The position numbers and the translations under genes are program-made. A model generated the notes under the pieces. It saw nothing but the letters and a program-made list of their open reading frames with translations. It was not told the DNA's origin and searched no databases. Of a stretch of DNA of 45,536 nucleotides, positions 15,758 through 22,643 are shown in pieces; positions within the stretch are counted from its first letter, which is position 1, and each line of letters opens with the position of its first letter. The DNA is from Streptomyces sp. MUM 178J (GTDB lineage Bacteria > Actinomycetota > Actinomycetes > Streptomycetales > Streptomycetaceae), in contig NZ_JADWYQ010000049.1 in NCBI RefSeq assembly GCF_022414575.1, forward strand, positions 1 through 45,536. The letters are read 5' to 3'.

Positions 15758-16618
15758 TCACACTGAGTGCTGCCTCAGCAGATCGGGCTCTTCCCGGCTG
15801 ATCTGCCGCCACAACGGCTGGTAGCTGATCCAGGCGACCAGGTCGCTGCCCAGCCGCTCACGGGTGGCCGCCGCGTCACGCGCCCCGATGAGGACGGGCT
15901 TGCCCGCCGCCCGTGTCAGCAGCTGGATGCGGCAGCAGCGCTCCATGGAGATGAACCACCAGGCCGCCGCGTCGACCGAGTCGCCGACGGTAAGCAGGCC
16001 GTGGTTGCGCAGAATGACGGCCTTGCGCCCGCCGAGCGCGGCGGCGATCCGGCGTCCCTCGGCCTGGTCGACGGCCACCCCGGTATAGGAGTCGACCAGG
16101 GCGTGGTCCTCGTAGAAGGCGCATGCCTCCTGGGTGATCGGGTCGACCAGCTCGCCGAGCGCCGCCAGCGCCCGCCCGTGCACCGAGTGGGTGTGCGCCA
16201 CGGCGATCACATCGGGGCGGGCGAGATGGACCGCCGCATGGACGGCGAACGCGGCCTGATTGACGCGGCGGCACCCGTCGACGACCTGCCCCGCGCTGTT
16301 GACCAGCAGCAGTTCCCCAGCGGTGACCTGGGCGAAGGGCACCCCGAAGGGGTTGATCCAGAAGCAGTCGGCAAACTCCGGGTCCCGTGCGGTGATATGG
16401 CCTGAGACCCCGTCCTCGTATCCGAAGCGACCGAAGAGCCGCAGGGCGGCCGCGAGCCGCTCCCTGCGGGAGACACGTTCGTCCTCCGGGGAACCGTGTT
16501 CGGGCGGCATCGCAAATCGGAGCTGTTCGACGGGGACGCGCTGGGGCGCCTGCACTTCGGGCGGCTCTGGGGGCGGCGGAGGTGGGGGTGAGGGTGGACG
16601 TGGCGGCGTCTCGGTCAT
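15758..16618 (-). CDS. Class II aldolase/adducin family protein
   Basis: 286 residues. A proline-rich tail (about 4-22) precedes a class II aldolase fold. The zinc-binding HxH is in VAHTHSVHG and a second metal or substrate His in RNHGLLTVG; the segment GYEDGVSGHITARDP matches the N-terminal substrate loop of the family. Members cleave sugar phosphates (fuculose, ribulose) or act in methionine salvage, but this subgroup, common in streptomycetes beside unrelated genes, has no assigned substrate. The ATG at 16618 (MTETPPRP) is preferred over upstream codons, which would run into the guaA terminator hairpin. No strong ribosome-binding site was seen. Confidence 0.85.
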   Translation of the reverse strand: MTETPPRPPSPPPPPPPEPPEVQAPQRVPVEQLRFAMPPEHGSPEDERVSRRERLAAALRLFGRFGYEDGVSGHITARDPEFADCFWINPFGVPFAQVTAGELLLVNSAGQVVDGCRRVNQAAFAVHAAVHLARPDVIAVAHTHSVHGRALAALGELVDPITQEACAFYEDHALVDSYTGVAVDQAEGRRIAAALGGRKAVILRNHGLLTVGDSVDAAAWWFISMERCCRIQLLTRAAGKPVLIGARDAAATRERLGSDLVAWISYQPLWRQISREEPDLLRQHSV

Positions 16619-16662
16619 GGCCGGAAGGTAGCTCCGGCCGCGGCAACTGGCCATAGACAGCA

Positions 16663-16701
16663 CGACGCCGCCGCCCCCATGCGATGGGGACGGCGGCGTC
16701 G
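16663..16701 (-). terminator. GC-rich terminator hairpin of guaA
   Basis: An 18-bp stem (16663-16680 with 16684-16701) closed by a 3-nt loop. On the minus strand it contains one G-U wobble and is otherwise perfect. It starts 23 bp past the guaA stop, has no U-tract, and separates guaA from the aldolase gene. Confidence 0.75.
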
Positions 16702-16724
16702 AAGTGCCCGTCAGAGCAGCGGGC

Positions 16725-18320
16725 TCACTCCCATTCGATGGTGCCCGGCGGCTTGCTCGTCACATCCAGGACGACACGGTTGACGTCCGCGACCTCGTTG
16801 GTGATGCGGGTGGAGATCCGCGCCAGCACGTCGTACGGCATCCGCGTCCAGTCGGCCGTCATCGCGTCCTCGGACGAGACGGGCCGAAGCACGATCGGGT
16901 GGCCGTAGGTGCGGCCGTCCCCCTGGACGCCGACACTGCGCACATCGGCGAGCAGCACGACCGGGCACTGCCAGATGTCCCGGTCGAGCCCGGCGGCGGT
17001 CAGCTCCTCCCGGGCGATGGCGTCGGCCTCCCGCAGGAGGTCCAGCCGGTCGCGCGTGACCTCGCCGACGATGCGGATGCCCAGACCCGGCCCCGGGAAG
17101 GGCTGGCGCTGCACGATCTCCTCGGGCAGCCCAAGCTCCTGGCCGACCATGCGGACCTCGTCCTTGAAGAGCTTCCGCAGCGGTTCGACGAGCTCAAACT
17201 CCAGGTCCTCGGGCAGTCCGCCCACATTGTGGTGGGACTTGATGTTGGCGGTGCCGGCGCCGCCGCCGGACTCGACCACGTCCGGGTACAGGGTGCCCTG
17301 GACGAGGAAGGCGACGTCCTCGCCGAACCGGGCCTCCGCGACGATCTCGGCCTGCGCCTGTTCGAAGACCCGGATGAACTCCCGACCGATGATCTTCCGC
17401 TTCTCCTCCGGGTCGGAGACCCCGGCGAGGGCCTTGAGGAAGCGGTCCTGCGCGTCGACGACCTTGAGCTGCACGCCCGTCGCCGCGACGAAGTCCTTCT
17501 CGACCTGCTCGGTCTCGCCCTTGCGCATCAGCCCGTGGTCGACGTACACACAGGTCAGCTGGGAACCGATGGCCTTCTGGACGAGCGCGGCCGCGACGGC
17601 CGAGTCGACGCCTCCGGAGAGTCCGCAGATCGCCCGCTTGTCGCCGACCTGCTCACGGATCGCCGCGACCTGCTCCTCGATCACATTGCCGGTGGTCCAG
17701 TTCGGCTGGATGCCCGCGCCCCGGTAGAGGAAGTGCTCCAGCACCTGCTGGCCGTAGGTGGAGTGCATCACCTCGGGGTGGTGCTGGACGCCGTACAGCC
17801 TCTTCTCGTTGTTCTCGAAGGCCGCGACCGGCACGACGTCCGTGGAGGCGGTGACGGTGAAGCCCTCGGGCGCGGCGGAGCAGGCGTCGCCGTGGGACAT
17901 CCACACCGACTGCTCGGCGGGGGTGCCCTCGAAGAGCGTGGAGCCGGAGTGGCTGACGTACAGCGGCGTACGGCCGTACTCGCGCGCCCCCGTGTTGTCG
18001 ACGGTGCCGCCGAGCGTGGTCGCCATCAGCTGGAAGCCGTAGCACATGCCGAAGACCGGGACCCCGGCCTCGAAGAGCTCCCGGTCCAGCCGGGGGGCGC
18101 CTTCCTCGTACACGGACGAGGGTCCGCCGGACAGGATGATCGCCTTGGGCTTCTTGGCCAGCATCTCCGCCACGGACGTGGTGGATGGGACGATCTCGCT
18201 GTAGACCCGTGCCTCACGGACGCGACGGGCGATGAGCTGGGCGTACTGCGCGCCGAAGTCCACGACGAGGACGACGTCCGGACTGGGTGCGGGCGCGGCA
18301 GCAGGGGGCGCTGAGGACAC
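16725..18320 (-). CDS. guaA: GMP synthase (glutamine-hydrolysing)
   Basis: 531 residues, converting XMP to GMP with glutamine and ATP, the last step of guanylate synthesis. The class I glutamine amidotransferase domain comes first (about 15-205): [16 protein letters not shown], nucleophile Cys in [10 protein letters not shown], and catalytic His-x-Glu in VQHHPEV. The ATP-pyrophosphatase domain has the P-loop [13 protein letters not shown], followed by the GMP synthase dimerisation domain ending in [10 protein letters not shown]. The GTG start at 18320 has GGAAGG about 9 nt upstream. A TAGAAT (18372-18367, minus strand) could be its -10 element. IMP dehydrogenase for the preceding step is encoded at 38567-40072. 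Confidence 0.97.
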   Translation of the reverse strand: MSSAPPAAAPAPSPDVVLVVDFGAQYAQLIARRVREARVYSEIVPSTTSVAEMLAKKPKAIILSGGPSSVYEEGAPRLDRELFEAGVPVFGMCYGFQLMATTLGGTVDNTGAREYGRTPLYVSHSGSTLFEGTPAEQSVWMSHGDACSAAPEGFTVTASTDVVPVAAFENNEKRLYGVQHHPEVMHSTYGQQVLEHFLYRGAGIQPNWTTGNVIEEQVAAIREQVGDKRAICGLSGGVDSAVAAALVQKAIGSQLTCVYVDHGLMRKGETEQVEKDFVAATGVQLKVVDAQDRFLKALAGVSDPEEKRKIIGREFIRVFEQAQAEIVAEARFGEDVAFLVQGTLYPDVVESGGGAGTANIKSHHNVGGLPEDLEFELVEPLRKLFKDEVRMVGQELGLPEEIVQRQPFPGPGLGIRIVGEVTRDRLDLLREADAIAREELTAAGLDRDIWQCPVVLLADVRSVGVQGDGRTYGHPIVLRPVSSEDAMTADWTRMPYDVLARISTRITNEVADVNRVVLDVTSKPPGTIEWE

Positions 18321-18453
18321 TACGGCGGCCTTCCGGCGGTGGTGGGAGGAGGGGTTCTCTCTGTCGATTCTACCGGCGCGGTCAGCCCTCTCTTCGTCTC
18401 ACCATCCGAACCCGGCTTGGCCCCCGCGCGTTCGGAAGGGCCATACTGGGCGC

Positions 18454-18525
18454 ATGCGCACGCAGCAGACCTTCGTCTTTACCTATGGCAACCGGCCCAC
18501 CGGCTGCCATGGTCGTGCTGCTTGA
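18454..18525 (+). CDS. Putative leader peptide (Phe/Tyr) of the chorismate mutase gene
   Basis: A 23-codon ORF starting MRTQQTFVFTYG and ending CHGRAA. It holds Phe-Val-Phe-Thr-Tyr within five codons, with TTT and TAT used for the second Phe and the Tyr, both rare in GC-rich genomes. The ATG lies 7 nt past a -10-like CATACT (18442-18447), so it may be translated leaderless. A perfect 15-bp hairpin begins 21 bp after its stop and the chorismate mutase gene follows. This is the layout of classical aromatic amino acid attenuation. I know of no description of this leader; coding status is inferred. Confidence 0.55.
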   Translation: MRTQQTFVFTYGNRPTGCHGRAA

Positions 18526-18545
18526 GCCACTGACAAGCGACTTCC

Positions 18546-18580
18546 CAGGCGCCCCGGGCCGACAAGGCCCGGGGCGCCTG
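18546..18580 (+). terminator. Strong hairpin in the chorismate mutase leader, candidate attenuator
   Basis: A perfect 15-bp stem, CAGGCGCCCCGGGCC (18546-18560) with GGCCCGGGGCGCCTG (18566-18580), and loop GACAA. No long U-tract follows (CCGTTTCC). It sits between the leader peptide and the chorismate mutase start, so transcription must pass it unless an internal promoter exists. A rival pairing is possible: CTGCCGT (18578-18584), which shares 3 nt with the 3' arm, can pair with ACGGCAG (18615-18621). Confidence 0.65.
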
Positions 18581-18646
18581 CCGTTTCCGGGCCGTACCGT
18601 CCCGGGGCCCCGGCACGGCAGAGCACTGCAGACAGGAGCCCCGACC

Positions 18647-18940
18647 ATGACCTCGACCACAGCCACGGCGACCGAGACCGGCGCGCGCACCGATGAGGCC
18701 GCGACCGTGATCAGCGGCGCACGGGAGCGCATCGACGCGCTCGACGACCGGATCATCGGCCTGATCCAGGAGCGTATGGCCGTCTCAGCCGTCATCCAGG
18801 ACGCCCGTATCTCCTCGGGCGGCCGACGGGTGAACCTCGCGCGGGAGATGGAGGTGCTCGCCCACTACCGCGACGCTCTGGGCAAGCCGGGCACCTCGCT
18901 GGCGATGACCCTGCTGGAGCTGTGCCGGGGCCGCATCTGA
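18647..18940 (+). CDS. Chorismate mutase, AroQ type
   Basis: A 97-residue all-helical monofunctional chorismate mutase converting chorismate to prephenate, the branch point to Phe and Tyr. The first helix IDALDDRIIGLIQERMAVSAVIQ and the following NLAREMEVLAHYRDALG fit the AroQ fold, with the active-site Arg (about residue 25, ERIDALDDR) and Lys/Arg-type residues in later helices. The ATG has AGGAG (18634-18638) 8 nt upstream. There is no signal peptide, so it is cytosolic. It stands alone, divergent from guaA, and its expression may be attenuated through the leader at 18454-18580. No DAHP synthase or prephenate enzyme is adjacent. Confidence 0.9.
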   Translation: MTSTTATATETGARTDEAATVISGARERIDALDDRIIGLIQERMAVSAVIQDARISSGGRRVNLAREMEVLAHYRDALGKPGTSLAMTLLELCRGRI

Positions 18941-19487
18941 GTTCGGGCGCATCCTCACTCGTACGGAGCGTGACCGCAGGACGCGGGCGGTCGTTGTCCG
19001 ATTGTCCGTGCCAGCCAGGGGCGGGCCTCGAAGGAAACCACGCGTGGCTCCGCTGGAGCGTGTGACGTGTCGCAGGCACGTCGTGGGACCTCGCCCCAGC
19101 GCGCGTGACCGGTCGGCAGGGGACAGCAGCCCGGTCACTCCAAAGAGCGGTCGGCTCCGGGGACGCCCGGAGCCGACCGCAACCGGTCCGGAAAACCGGA
19201 GTCCGTCAAGGGCCCCGCGGTCAAACCGCGGGGCCCTTGCCCATGTGCACCCCGTCCTCGGCCCGGAAGCCTTCACGGCTCGGTCTCAGCCTTCGATGCG
19301 GAGCGAACACGGACGGCCCTCAACGTGACGCAAGCCACATAAAGTTTCTGTGAGTTCCCCTGCAACCAATTTCATCCGTCGCAGGTCATGCATGCGGAAC
19401 CAAGAGCCTCGCCCGTGACATCTCCGGGCGAGGCCCATCGCTTCGTGCCTCCCTACGGGCGGCACGCCGGACTTCACTGAGGTCACT
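18941..19487. other. Gene-free region with a cluster of stem-loops, possible structured RNA
   Basis: 547 bp without a convincing gene. A series of dyads lies between 19038 and 19240: CCACGCGTGG (19038-19047); GACGTG/CACGTC (19064-19082); GTGACCGG/CCGGTCAC (19105-19138); a perfect 15-bp stem GCGGTCGGCTCCGGG (19147-19161) with 19166-19180; and another perfect 15-bp stem CAAGGGCCCCGCGGT (19207-19221) with 19225-19239. A 10-bp stem follows at 19406-19434. The last two strong stems could simply be tandem terminators of the chorismate mutase gene, but the number of hairpins is unusual. The stretch 19325-19380 is AT-richer and may hold the promoter of the sortase-substrate gene. Confidence 0.5.
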
Positions 19488-20564
19488 TTGAAGCTTCGCC
19501 GCGCTATGGCTGTCGCCGCTGCGACCGCTGTCATAGCTCCCGCCGCGTTCCTGGCTGCTCCGGCCGCCTACGCGACTGACGGCAACAACGGCACCACCGC
19601 CTCCGAGTCGGCGTCCGAGACGCCGCAGGAGGAGAACACCCCGTCCACGGAGAACGAGACGGAGCCCCCGGCCGAGGCCGAGCAGGCCGAGGAGGCCGCC
19701 GAGGGCGACTCGACCACGCCCGAGGGCGAGGCGGAGAAGGACGCGGGCAGCGCGTCCGAGGACGAGAGCGAGAAGAAGACCGAGGGCGAGGGCGAGAAGA
19801 AGGAGGACGACAAGACCTCCGAGACGCCCGAAGCCAAGGAAGACGAGCAGTCCGAGGGCGAAGAAGGCACTGACGAGGAAGTCGTCGAAGAGTGCACCGC
19901 GGCCGACGCCGAACTGTCGGTCAAGGGCCTGCCCGGGAAGATCGCTGCCGGCAGCGGCTGGCACGAGTTCACGATGACCGTCTACAACTCGTCGGACAGC
20001 ACCCTCGTGGACCTGGACCACTTCGCCGGCGCCTCGGCCGACGAGGACGGCGACGACATGTTCAAGACCAAGCAGGTCCAGCTGCAGGCGTACAACCCGG
20101 AGGACAAGGTCTGGGAGGACCTCGAGGACTTCGGCGAGGGTTACGCCGCCGGCTACGTCGGATGGACCGACGAGCTCAAGCCCGACTACCAGATCGACCT
20201 GCCGCTGCGGCTCAACGTCAAGTCCGGCGCTCCTGTGGGCGCGGGCTTCTCCCTCGGCCTCAGCGTCTACGCTGACGCCGCGACCGAGTGCTACGGCGAG
20301 AGCGAGATCGCCTACCGCTTCGAGATCGTGAAGCCCGACACCGACACCGAGGGCACCAAGCCGCAGGAAGGCGGCAAGGTCCCGGTTCCCACCGAGAAGC
20401 CGGCTCCGGGCGTCAACACGGGGCCGCAGATGAACGGCAGCCTCGCCGAGACCGGGTCGAGCTCCATGCTGCCGACCATCGGCATCGCCGGTGGCATCGC
20501 CATCGTCGCCGGCACGGGCGTGGTCTTCGCGCTGAAGCGGCGCGGCAACGGCGCGGCCGCGTAA
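19488..20564 (+). CDS. LAETG-anchored (sortase) cell-wall surface protein
   Basis: 358 residues. A signal peptide ends after AAPAAYA (about residue 29), followed by a very acidic Glu/Thr/Ser-rich region (about 30-130) and a globular domain (about 135-285) that looks like a beta-sandwich, with a pair of cysteines (CTAADAELS and ATECYGESE) that could form a disulfide. A proline-rich linker leads to the sorting signal: LAETG, a hydrophobic helix (GIAGGIAIVAGTGVVFAL) and a KRR tail. LAxTG motifs are used by class E sortases of actinomycetes (family knowledge); no sortase is in the window. The TTG start at 19488 is supported by GAGG (19479-19482) and the conserved MKLRRAMAVAAAT start. Ligand or partner unknown. 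Confidence 0.88.
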   Translation: MKLRRAMAVAAATAVIAPAAFLAAPAAYATDGNNGTTASESASETPQEENTPSTENETEPPAEAEQAEEAAEGDSTTPEGEAEKDAGSASEDESEKKTEGEGEKKEDDKTSETPEAKEDEQSEGEEGTDEEVVEECTAADAELSVKGLPGKIAAGSGWHEFTMTVYNSSDSTLVDLDHFAGASADEDGDDMFKTKQVQLQAYNPEDKVWEDLEDFGEGYAAGYVGWTDELKPDYQIDLPLRLNVKSGAPVGAGFSLGLSVYADAATECYGESEIAYRFEIVKPDTDTEGTKPQEGGKVPVPTEKPAPGVNTGPQMNGSLAETGSSSMLPTIGIAGGIAIVAGTGVVFALKRRGNGAAA

Positions 20565-20587
20565 GGCACACCGCCGCACAGACGGGG

Positions 20588-20621
20588 AAGGCGCTGCACT
20601 CGGAGGGGGGTGCAGCGCCTT
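20588..20621 (+). terminator. Terminator of the surface-protein gene
   Basis: A 12-bp stem, AAGGCGCTGCAC (20588-20599) with GTGCAGCGCCTT (20610-20621), loop of 10, 24 bp past the stop, followed by TCC without a U-tract. Confidence 0.75.
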
Positions 20622-20650
20622 TCCGCTGTCCGCGTCCTGCCTGGTTCGGC

Positions 20651-20721
20651 CCGGCGCCGGGCCCGGGCGGACCCGTGTCGACCCGGGCGGACCGGCGCCG
20701 GGCCCGGGCGGACCCGTGTCG
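20651..20721. repeat. 30-bp direct repeat between convergent genes
   Basis: The 30-bp sequence beginning CCGGCGCCGGGCCCGGGCGG occurs at 20651-20680 and again, unchanged, at 20692-20721, with 11 bp between that partly repeats it again (CCCGGGCGGA). It lies just past the GMC oxidoreductase stop, outside any gene. Confidence 0.85.
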
Positions 20722-20723
20722 GA

Positions 20724-22622
20724 CTACTGCTCGCGCTTCGGCGGGACCGCGGGAATCCCCAGGAACGGCAACTTCAACGCGCCGAACGCGTCCGCCGGGA
20801 CCGTTGGCGACGCCGGGGCCACGGGCGCGAGGCGTCGATAAGGCTCGCTCTGCGCGGGGCGCGGGTCGGGCTCGCCCTTGTTGGGCCAGAAGGACATCGC
20901 GCGCTCGGCCTGCGCCGTGATCGTCAGGGAGGGGTTGACGCCCAGGTTCGCCGAGACGGCCGCGCCGTCGACGACCGAGACGCCGGGGTGGCCGTACAGC
21001 CGGTGGTACGGGTCGATCACCCCGTCCTCCGCCGACGCACCGATCACACAGCCGCCCAGGAAGTGCGCGGTCAGCGGTGTGCCCACCAGTTCACCGATGT
21101 TCGAGCCCGCGAAGCCGTTGATCTCCTCGGCGAGCAGGGTCGCCGCACGGGTGCCCTCGGCGATCTGCTTGGGGTTGGGGGCGCCATGGCCCTGGCGGGC
21201 GGTCAGCAGCCCTTTCCCGGGGCCGCGCGGCCTGCGGTAGGTGGTCAGGGAGTTGTCCACGGACTGCATGACCAGGCCGATGATCGACCGCTCCGACCAG
21301 CGTCTGTTGGAAAGGGAGCGCGCCAGCAGCCAGGGGTGCCGGACCGCGTTGCGCAGCCAGCCGCGCACCCGGCGCTCCGCGTACGGCGCCTGGAGGGTGG
21401 ACAGCAGACCCATCGCATTGGAGCCCTTGCCGTAGCGGACCGGTTCGATGTGGGTGTCGGCGTCCGGGTGGATGGACGAGGTGATCGCCACACCCCGGGT
21501 GAAGTCCGCCTTCCGTACGCCGTGCTTCGCCCGGTAGCGGCGGTCGGTGGTCTGGGAGCCGACCAGCGCCTCGGAGTTGGTGCGGGTCAGCTCGCCGAGC
21601 CGGGCAGGGATGCGCGGCAGCAGCCCGCGGTCGCGCATCGTGTGCAGCAGGGTCTGGGTGCCGTACGTCCCCGCCGCCACGACCACGTACCGCGCCTGCA
21701 GCACCCTGCGGCGTACTCTGCGCCGTGCGTCCGTGGGCACCGTGGTGATTTTGTGGCCGCCCTGCCCGTCCTCGGCGATCGCGACGACCGTCGTCATGGG
21801 GTGGATGACCGCGCCGGCCTGTTCGGCGAGGTGGAGGTAGTTCTCGTTGAGGGTGTTCTTCGCGCCGTGGCGGCAGCCGGTCATGCACTCGCCGCACTCG
21901 GTGCACGCTCTGCGGGCCGGTCCCGCGCCGCCGAAGTACGGGTCGTCCACGGCCCCGCCCGGCTTCGCCTTCGCCGTGCCGTCCGCGTCCTTGCCGTCGC
22001 CGAAGAAGACGCCGACCGGGGCCATATGGAAGGTGTCGCCGACGCCCATCGCCTGTGCGGCGGCCTTGAGGTGCACGTCCGAGGGGGTCGTGGTCGGGTT
22101 GAGCCGCACCCCCAGCATCCGCTTCGCCTGGTCGTAGTGCGGGGCGAGTTCGTCCCGCCAGTCGGTGATGGACGCCCACTGGCGGTCCTCGAAGAAGGCC
22201 GCGGGCGGCACGTACAGGGTGTTGGCGTAGTTGAGTGAGCCGCCGCCGACTCCCGCGCCCGCCAGCACCATCACATTGCCCAGCAGATGGACGCGCTGGA
22301 TGCCGAACAGCCCGAGCGCCGGGGCCCAGAGGTAGTTCCGCAGGTCCCAGGAGTTCCTGGGCAGGGTCTCCGGCGTGAAGCGGCGGCCGGCCTCCAGGAC
22401 GCCGACCCGGTATCCCTTCTCCGTCAGCCGGAGCGCCGAGACCGAGCCGCCGAAGCCCGAGCCGACGACGATGACGTCGTAGTCGTACACGTCGTCGTCA
22501 TGCCTGTCGCCTTGCACGTCGTCACGCATGTCGCCTTGCACGTCGTCACGCATGTCGCCTTGCACGTCGTCGCCCTTGTCGCGCACGTCGTCGCGCACGT
22601 CGTGGTCGCGCACCTCGTACAC
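20724..22622 (-). CDS. GMC-family FAD oxidoreductase with ferredoxin-like Cys cluster
   Basis: 632 residues of the cholesterol-oxidase/glucose-methanol-choline type. The N-terminal 45 residues are an Asp/Arg-rich repeat (DDVQGDMR). The FAD-binding motif VVGSGFGGS is at 52-60, GAGVGGGSLNYANTLYVPP near 122-140, and the C-terminal GMC segment carries HFLGGCVIG and DGAAVSANLGVNPSLTITAQAER. Unusually, residues 240-250 read CTECGECMTGC: a CxxCxxCxxxC arrangement that could bind an iron-sulphur cluster. No signal peptide is visible. GTG at 22622 has GGGAGGAG 4 nt upstream. The gene starts 21 bp after the succinic semialdehyde dehydrogenase stop, so the two form an operon; a role in oxidising an alcohol or sterol side chain is only a guess. 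Confidence 0.88.
   Translation of the reverse strand: MYEVRDHDVRDDVRDKGDDVQGDMRDDVQGDMRDDVQGDRHDDDVYDYDVIVVGSGFGGSVSALRLTEKGYRVGVLEAGRRFTPETLPRNSWDLRNYLWAPALGLFGIQRVHLLGNVMVLAGAGVGGGSLNYANTLYVPPAAFFEDRQWASITDWRDELAPHYDQAKRMLGVRLNPTTTPSDVHLKAAAQAMGVGDTFHMAPVGVFFGDGKDADGTAKAKPGGAVDDPYFGGAGPARRACTECGECMTGCRHGAKNTLNENYLHLAEQAGAVIHPMTTVVAIAEDGQGGHKITTVPTDARRRVRRRVLQARYVVVAAGTYGTQTLLHTMRDRGLLPRIPARLGELTRTNSEALVGSQTTDRRYRAKHGVRKADFTRGVAITSSIHPDADTHIEPVRYGKGSNAMGLLSTLQAPYAERRVRGWLRNAVRHPWLLARSLSNRRWSERSIIGLVMQSVDNSLTTYRRPRGPGKGLLTARQGHGAPNPKQIAEGTRAATLLAEEINGFAGSNIGELVGTPLTAHFLGGCVIGASAEDGVIDPYHRLYGHPGVSVVDGAAVSANLGVNPSLTITAQAERAMSFWPNKGEPDPRPAQSEPYRRLAPVAPASPTVPADAFGALKLPFLGIPAVPPKREQ
22506..22577 (-). 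repeat. 24-bp coding repeat at the GMC oxidoreductase N-terminus
   Basis: Two identical 24-bp units (22506-22529 and 22530-22553) and a third, partly changed copy (22554-22577), followed by degenerate GTCGCGCAC units, encode the DDVQGDMR repeat. The repeat precedes the FAD domain and looks like a recent expansion. Confidence 0.9.
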
Positions 22623-22643
22623 CGGACTCCTCCCAGCGCAGTC

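Noticed and set aside
18785..19276. 163-codon minus-strand ORF across the end of chorismate mutase and the hairpin region
   Set aside because: Antisense to a supported gene and running through perfect 15-bp stems; no motif or start site.
20610..22238. Long plus-strand open frame opposite the GMC oxidoreductase gene
   Set aside because: It is antisense to a gene with clear FAD and GMC motifs and has no domain, membrane or start-site support; long antisense frames are expected in GC-rich DNA.
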